Positions 59,432 to 64,000 of a stretch of 64,000 nt of DNA are shown in pieces. Where the stretch lies: contig JBBAOE010000007.1 of assembly GCA_040401595.1 (NCBI GenBank), positions 62,001 through 126,000 on the forward strand. Direction: 5' to 3'. A model generated the notes under the pieces. The model saw only the letters and a program-made list of their open reading frames with translations. It had not been told where the DNA came from and did no database searches. The first letter of the stretch is position 1. Every line of letters starts with the position of its first letter. The translations under genes were made by a program, and so were the position numbers. The DNA is from RFPW01 sp040401595. GTDB taxonomy: Bacteria > Pseudomonadota > Gammaproteobacteria > Burkholderiales > Burkholderiaceae_E.

Positions 59432-62112
59432 CAGTCCTCCCGAACCGCATTCACGGGAGACTCCGTCAGGGCCTGACGCGTGGCCAGCAGTGCGGCCAGC
59501 ATGGCTGCCCCAATCAGGATCGTACCGGTCGACAGCAAGAGGCCCCAGGGCACCGACCAGTTCATGGTCCAGTGAAAGGATTGCGGATTGACCTGAAAGA
59601 CCAGAATAGCGGCGATTGCGCTACCGACCACACCGCCCCAAAGGACCCCGAGCGTGGCGATCGTACCCGCTTCAAGCATGATTTGCTGGCGCAGTTGTGC
59701 CCGCGTCGCACCGAGGTGTCGGAGGATGCCGAATTCGCGTCGGCGCGCCAGGGCCTGTCCCCCAAATGCGGCTGCGACGCCAATCAGGCCAACCCCGATG
59801 GCGGCGGCTTCGAGGGCATAGGTGACGGCGAAACTGCGATCGAAAATCGTCAGCGAGAGCGATCGAATCTGTGCCGCGCTGCGCAGATCAAATCGTGCAT
59901 CGGGGGGCAGGCTTGCCTGTACGGCGGCTGCGACGGTGTCGGCGTCTGCGCCGGGTTCGAGCCAGATCGCAGCGTCGCTCACCGAGCCGTCGCCGGTCAG
60001 GCGTTGGTAGTCGCCCGAACCGATGACGATGGACCCGTGTTGGCGCGAGTAGTCCCGCCAGACGCCAGCGATCACAAATGACGGTATCTCACGGGGTTCG
60101 GTCGTATCGCGGTACTGCGCAATCTGGGTGGCCTCCCGTTGCACGCCCGGGCGATCGACTCCGGGGGGGGGAGGGACTGATGCATTGCGCGGAGCCATCA
60201 GCGGCAACTGCATCGTCATGCCGGGTTGCAGACCGTCGCGCCGGGCCAGTGGTTCCGAGATCCAGATCGGGATTGCGCCGCTCGGCACCTCGATGGTCGC
60301 ACCGGTCAATGGCAGGTCTGCCCCCGGGTTGTTGCGGTCGATCTGGCGGGCCAGCAAGGCGATTGCCGGTCGTTGCGGGTCCAGAATCAACTCCCGGCTG
60401 CGCAGGAATTCGATCCGGGCAATACCAGGGACTGCGCGCAGACCGGCTTGCATCGCCGGCGAGAATGCAGCGGATCCACCGCCACTCGGCGCCCGCAGGT
60501 AGAGCTCGGCTGGGAGAACGCCGTCGAGCCAGTCGACGACTGAATCGCGAAAACTCTGAACCATGATCGCCATGGCACAACCCAATGCAAAGCTGGCGAC
60601 CACGCCGGCGACCACCCCGGTCGCCTGGGCCGGAGCTTGGCCCACGCGCATCATGGCCAACCACAAAGGTGGATGGCGCCAGCGCATCGTTTCACGGGTC
60701 GCCGATACGATCCGTTCGGGGCTGGTTGTCAGGGTCTTGGCAAGCATCGATGCCATGACGGGGACGACGATGATGCCAGCCAGTAGCCAACAGGCAATCG
60801 CCAGATAGGACGGAATCGGTAACTCTTCGATCGTCGGCGCTTGCAGCAGTGCAGCGCCAGCGGCGAAGAGGCTCAAGGACCACCACGCCAGCGGCCGAGT
60901 TGCACCGCGTTCGATAGCCTCGCCGCCCGTGTCTCGCAAGCCCTGAATCGGTGCAATGCTGAAACTGGCTCTGGCTGGGGCCCAACTGGCCACTGCGCCG
61001 ACCGCGGTACCGAGGGCGGCAAAGATCAGCAAGGTCGCGGGCTCGGCCCGCAGATGGGCGGCGCCGGAAAAATAGCCCCCGCCCAGATCGCCGCCGACCG
61101 TGAGCAGCAGTCCCTGTGCGGCCAAGATACCCAGGCCCAGTCCGAGCAGGCTGCCAATCAGTGCAACCGAGAGGCCTTGCAGCGCAACCAGTGCCGCAAC
61201 CTGCCCCGGCGTCATGCCGAGTACGCCCAGGAGTGCCAGCATGGCGCGCTGGCGCCGGACCGCCAGCGTCAGTGCGGTCCAGACCAGGAACGCGCCGGTG
61301 AACAATGCCACCAGCGCCAAGACGGAGAGGTTGACGCGATAGGCGCGCGACAGGTTTGACATCCGCTGCACCGAGGCGTCGGGTGCGAGCAGTTCCAGCC
61401 CATTGAAACCAGCCAGCGCAAGCCGATCCTGCAGCTTGCGGATTGCCAAGGCCCTAGGTAAGCCCGGATTTAGTCGCAAATCGACCCGACTGAGTCGTCC
61501 AAGGGCATTAAAACGCCACTGCGCGGTGGCAAGATCCATCAGGAGGGTGCGGTCTTCGAGCGCCACAGAACCGGCGACCTCAAGCACGATCTTGCCCAGA
61601 CCGACGACGACCTCAATCGGCGCACCGTTCACGGGCGAGCCGAACTGGCGACGGGCCTGATCGGAGAGGAACACCTGGTCGGCGGCAAACAGGGGGGCCA
61701 GGGAGCCGCCGTTTCGATCCCCATCCAACGTCGGCAGAAGGGCCGGCGTGACCCGGGCCGCGCGCATCACGTCGATACCGATGACCCGGTAGGCATCCTG
61801 CCGGGAGGCCCCCAGCCGCAGGTCAAGGACCGGGCTGGACTCACCCACCTCGGGCGCACTGGCGATGACCGGCCAGACTGCCTCGTCAAACAAACCGAGC
61901 GGACTGACCAATTGCAGTTGAGCGTTGCCATTGACACGGGCGATGGCATCGCGGAATTCATCCAGTGCGGAGCCGTTGACCAGATGGATCGCCAGTGCCA
62001 TGGCAACGCCGCTCGCGATGGCGATGATCGCGATGATCCAGCGGCCAGGCTGCATGCGCCAAGCCGCCACAAGCCACCAGCGTGCGATCACGCTGAAGTT
62101 GTTCGCCATCAA
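59428..62112 (-). CDS. ABC transporter permease, FtsX/MacB-like
   Basis: An 894-residue permease with two FtsX-type units. TM1 is near 24-43, followed by a large periplasmic domain. Helices lie near 270-295, 315-345 and 365-390, then a second set around 430-470, 500-525 and 780-880. Conserved FtsX stretches: LALVALFTGAFLVWTALTLA, and ALEAAAIGVGLIGVAAAFGG with RREFGILRHLGATRAQLRQQ. Such large permeases move lipoproteins, lipids or peptides by a mechanotransmission mechanism. Overlaps of four bases join it to the ATPase and AttH-like genes. Confidence 0.9.
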   Translation of the reverse strand: MMANNFSVIARWWLVAAWRMQPGRWIIAIIAIASGVAMALAIHLVNGSALDEFRDAIARVNGNAQLQLVSPLGLFDEAVWPVIASAPEVGESSPVLDLRLGASRQDAYRVIGIDVMRAARVTPALLPTLDGDRNGGSLAPLFAADQVFLSDQARRQFGSPVNGAPIEVVVGLGKIVLEVAGSVALEDRTLLMDLATAQWRFNALGRLSRVDLRLNPGLPRALAIRKLQDRLALAGFNGLELLAPDASVQRMSNLSRAYRVNLSVLALVALFTGAFLVWTALTLAVRRQRAMLALLGVLGMTPGQVAALVALQGLSVALIGSLLGLGLGILAAQGLLLTVGGDLGGGYFSGAAHLRAEPATLLIFAALGTAVGAVASWAPARASFSIAPIQGLRDTGGEAIERGATRPLAWWSLSLFAAGAALLQAPTIEELPIPSYLAIACWLLAGIIVVPVMASMLAKTLTTSPERIVSATRETMRWRHPPLWLAMMRVGQAPAQATGVVAGVVASFALGCAMAIMVQSFRDSVVDWLDGVLPAELYLRAPSGGGSAAFSPAMQAGLRAVPGIARIEFLRSRELILDPQRPAIALLARQIDRNNPGADLPLTGATIEVPSGAIPIWISEPLARRDGLQPGMTMQLPLMAPRNASVPPPPGVDRPGVQREATQIAQYRDTTEPREIPSFVIAGVWRDYSRQHGSIVIGSGDYQRLTGDGSVSDAAIWLEPGADADTVAAAVQASLPPDARFDLRSAAQIRSLSLTIFDRSFAVTYALEAAAIGVGLIGVAAAFGGQALARRREFGILRHLGATRAQLRQQIMLEAGTIATLGVLWGGVVGSAIAAILVFQVNPQSFHWTMNWSVPWGLLLSTGTILIGAAMLAALLATRQALTESPVNAVREDW

Positions 62113-62870
62113 TGGGTTGGGTTGAAACCGCGCGATGGCGCCGGGCGAGGTTCGGTCTGGTCAACCAGGCGACCGGGCTCGAGGCGCAGGGTGCGATCGG
62201 CGCCAGCCGCCGCCTGGGCCGAATGCGTCACCATGAGGATGGCAGCGCCAGCCGCATGGGCTTCCTCGCGCAGCAGGTTCAGCGCGCGCTCCGCCGTTTG
62301 CGGATCGAGATTGCCGGTCGGCTCATCGGCCAGGACGAGCTGCGGTCGGTGGACGAGTGCCCGTGCCAGCGCAACCCGTTGCTGCTCACCCCCCGATAAC
62401 TCACCCGGAAGCGAATGCAACCGATCGCCCAGCCCGAGCCGGTTCAGGAGCTCAGCCGCTGCAGCCCTCGCGTCGCGCTCGCTGCCCCGGCTGAGGAGAT
62501 GGGGCAAGGCGATGTTCTGCTGAATGTCCAGGTGGGGAATGAGGTGAAATGCCTGGAAAACGAACCCCAGCAATCTGCCGCGCAGGCGCGCGGCGGCATC
62601 GGTTTCGAGCTGATCGATCCGTATGGTGTGGTCGCCGTCCCGGAGTTCGATCGACCCGGCATCGGGACGGTCGAGACCCGCAATCAGATGCATCAGGGTC
62701 GATTTGCCGACGCCCGATTCGCCGACGATGGCAACACACTCACCACGTGCCACGCTGAGATCGATATCGCGCAGGACCCAGCGATCGCTTTGCCCCGGCC
62801 GTATTGCACGCAGCACACGACCAACGCCACGCAGAACCAGCGCGCTGTCCCCCGGGGCCGCGCCGGCCAT
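62109..62870 (-). CDS. ABC transporter ATP-binding protein, LolD/YbbA type
   Basis: A 253-residue ATPase: Walker A GESGVGKSTLMHL, Q-loop region FVFQAFHLIPHLDIQQN, signature LSGGEQQRVALARAL, Walker B LVLADEPTGNLD, and the H-loop MVTHSAQ. It belongs to the MacB/LolD/FtsE-like class that pairs with FtsX-type permeases, as it does here. The ATG overlaps the stop of the upstream small lipoprotein gene by one base. Confidence 0.94.
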   Translation of the reverse strand: MAGAAPGDSALVLRGVGRVLRAIRPGQSDRWVLRDIDLSVARGECVAIVGESGVGKSTLMHLIAGLDRPDAGSIELRDGDHTIRIDQLETDAAARLRGRLLGFVFQAFHLIPHLDIQQNIALPHLLSRGSERDARAAAAELLNRLGLGDRLHSLPGELSGGEQQRVALARALVHRPQLVLADEPTGNLDPQTAERALNLLREEAHAAGAAILMVTHSAQAAAGADRTLRLEPGRLVDQTEPRPAPSRGFNPTH

Positions 62871-63070
62871 CAGTCGATGATGTCTGCGCAGACATCCAGC
62901 GGGACAGCAACGACCTTACCGACGACCGGGACTGTTTTGACCACGGCGGCGGAAATCCGGCAAGGCGCTGCCAGCACACTGCAGCCGGAGAGCGTGACGA
63001 TCGCGATCGCGGACAGGATCAGAGCCAAGGAGGGGCGGCTGGTGGCGATCAACGCGGGTGTTGCTTGCAT
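62870..63070 (-). CDS. Small DUF6726-like lipoprotein
   Basis: A 66-residue protein with an N-terminal signal and lipobox VTLSGC (Cys at about 30). The short mature part, SVLAAPCRISAAVVKTVPVV, then GKVVAVPLDVCADIID, matches small DUF6726 proteins of Burkholderiales as I recall them. ATG 63070 starts just before the signal; a longer frame overlaps fabI and is discounted. It lies 7 bp after fabI and its stop overlaps the ATPase start. Function unknown. Confidence 0.75.
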   Translation of the reverse strand: MQATPALIATSRPSLALILSAIAIVTLSGCSVLAAPCRISAAVVKTVPVVGKVVAVPLDVCADIID

Positions 63071-63077
63071 CTTGAAT

Positions 63078-63887
63078 TCAGTCCGAAGTAAGAGGAGCGG
63101 CCCCGATGGAGCCGCCCATCGTGGTGGAAAAGCCGCCGTCGACGTAGGTGATTTCGGCGGTGACGCCGCCCGCGAGATCGGATAGCAGGAATGCGGCGAC
63201 GTTGCCCACGTCCTCTGCGCTGACATTGCGCCGCAGCGGCGCATTTTTGGCGACGACATCAAGAATGCTTGAAAAGCCTTTGATCCCACTTGCCGCCAGG
63301 GTTCGGATCGGGCCGGCTGAAATGCCATTGACCCGAATGCCCTGAGGGCCCACGGCTTCCGCCAGATAACGGACGCTCGCCTCAAGCGACGCCTTCGCCA
63401 GTCCCATCGTATTGTAATTCGGTACCATCCGGACGGCGCCGAGGTAAGACAGGGTCAGCATCGCGGCGCGTCGGCCCTGCATGGCGGGCAGGGCGCCGCG
63501 CGCCAGGGCAATAAAGCTATAGGCCGAGATGTCATGGGCAATGCGGAACGCTTCGCGGCTAGCGCCCGCGAGGAACTCGCCAGCGATCGCTTCGCGGGGA
63601 GCGAACGCGATGGCATGAACCAGTCCGTCGAACCCATCGGTCCAGTGATGGGCCAGTTCCCGATAGAGGTTGTCAATTTGTGCGTCTTCGGCGACATCGC
63701 AGGGCAGGGTGATGGTCGAACCGAAGTCTGCGGCTAGACCCGTGATGCGGTCCTGGAAACGTTCATTCTGGTAGGTGAACGCCAGTTCTGCGCCCTCACG
63801 ATGGCAAGCCTTGGCGATGCCATAGGCGATCGACCGGTTGGAGAGAAGACCTGTGATCAGGATCCGTTTGCCGGTGAGAAAACCCAT
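63078..63887 (-). CDS. fabI: Enoyl-[acyl-carrier-protein] reductase (NADH)
   Basis: Carries out the last reduction of the fatty-acid elongation cycle and is the triclosan/diazaborine target. A 269-residue SDR-fold enzyme with the cofactor motif ITGLLSNRSIAYGIAKA and active-site Tyr-x6-Lys in PNYNTMGLAKAS. NGISAGPIRTLAASGI covers the substrate loop. It heads the leftward run fabI-lipoprotein-ABC-permease-AttH. Confidence 0.96.
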   Translation of the reverse strand: MGFLTGKRILITGLLSNRSIAYGIAKACHREGAELAFTYQNERFQDRITGLAADFGSTITLPCDVAEDAQIDNLYRELAHHWTDGFDGLVHAIAFAPREAIAGEFLAGASREAFRIAHDISAYSFIALARGALPAMQGRRAAMLTLSYLGAVRMVPNYNTMGLAKASLEASVRYLAEAVGPQGIRVNGISAGPIRTLAASGIKGFSSILDVVAKNAPLRRNVSAEDVGNVAAFLLSDLAGGVTAEITYVDGGFSTTMGGSIGAAPLTSD

Positions 63888-63937
63888 GATGTCAACGTTG
63901 GTAGGAAGGAGGGGAAGGGCCGAGAGCAGCTGATGGT

Positions 63938-64000
63938 TTAGCGTTGCTGGGCTGGTCGATTGCCGTTGCCAGGCTGGCGGCCCCGATTGGTGGCGGGGGC
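63938..64000 (-). CDS. C-terminal end of a gene running in from outside the window
   Basis: Reading left from the window edge there is an open stretch of 20 codons ending in TAA (63940-63938). It encodes a Gly/Asn/Arg/Gln/Pro-rich tail (NRGRQPGNGNRPAQQR). Such tails occur on RNA helicases and other RNA-binding proteins, but the product cannot be named. It may also be non-coding. Confidence 0.35.
   Translation of the reverse strand, partial: APATNRGRQPGNGNRPAQQR

Noticed and set aside
1..64000. Prophage, insertion sequences, toxin-antitoxin or defence islands
   Set aside because: No transposase, integrase, terminal inverted repeats, restriction, Cas or toxin-like genes were recognised; the content is core-genome throughout.

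Overview
This 64 kb window is GC-rich chromosomal DNA from a betaproteobacterium, most likely of the order Burkholderiales. I infer this from gene neighbourhoods, not from a database search: argA next to yggX, metG divergent from mrp/apbC followed by dcd, leuA-rpsO-pnp, an scpA gene beside a DUF3460 gene, two phasin genes of the PHB-granule type, and a complete general secretory (type II) locus. Coding density is high, strands alternate in short operons, and almost everything is core metabolism, translation, envelope or secretion. I see no CRISPR array, insertion sequence, prophage or integrative element.

Layout. 1-11.3 kb: end of rpiA; a leftward block argA-yggX with a PP2C-like phosphatase; a rightward block of the RNA helicase hrpA, a YVTN beta-propeller protein, a divergent polysaccharide deacetylase and a membrane fatty-acid-hydroxylase-type protein; and a CinA/MoaB-like protein. 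11.4-16.6 kb: phasin 1, an HDAC-like amidohydrolase, a DMT exporter, a thioesterase-nitroreductase fusion and a PBP7-like peptidase. 16.7-22.8 kb (leftward): an IclR regulator cut by a scaffold gap, flaG, murB-scpA-DUF3460, and a SulP transporter behind metG. 25.1-31.4 kb: mrp, an MscS-type channel, dcd, phasin 2 (leftward), a DMT exporter and a secreted thioredoxin-fold protein. 31.4-36.2 kb: leuA, rpsO, pnp. 36.3-41.9 kb (leftward): a histidine-rich protein with a 3-hydroxyacyl-CoA dehydrogenase C-terminal signature, prfC, a sensor kinase, and a two-gene membrane module with an HTTM-like protein. 41.9 kb: tRNA-Arg(CCU). 42.0-45.6 kb (leftward): gspC-thyA-folA-DUF6279 lipoprotein-mutarotase. 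45.7-58.2 kb (rightward): gspG-H-I-J-K-L-M-N-D-E-F and a CBS-domain (CorC/HlyC type) membrane protein. 58.3-63.9 kb (leftward): fabI, a small DUF6726-like lipoprotein, and an ABC ATPase-permease-AttH-like lipocalin cassette.

How genes work together. The Gsp genes make a nearly complete type II secretion machine: secretin D, ATPase E, platform F/L/M, clamp C, pseudopilins G-K and accessory N. The prepilin peptidase GspO is absent from the window. gspC is split off on the other strand, one base ahead of thyA. The two phasin genes, about 16 kb apart, have promoters of the same architecture with a shared 18-bp element just upstream of the -35 box. This points to one common repressor, probably PhaR-like.

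Most notable observations: the duplicated phasin operator/promoter layout; a probable CTG start for folA overlapping the thyA stop; the thioesterase-nitroreductase fusion; the His-rich 3HCDH-C-like protein; the altered deacetylase motif (TLDTG for TFDDG) in a small envelope operon; and a 55-bp duplication flanking the N-gap. That duplication shows the gap is an unmerged overlap and that the IclR gene is really intact. I saw no clear-cut new defence or mobile system.
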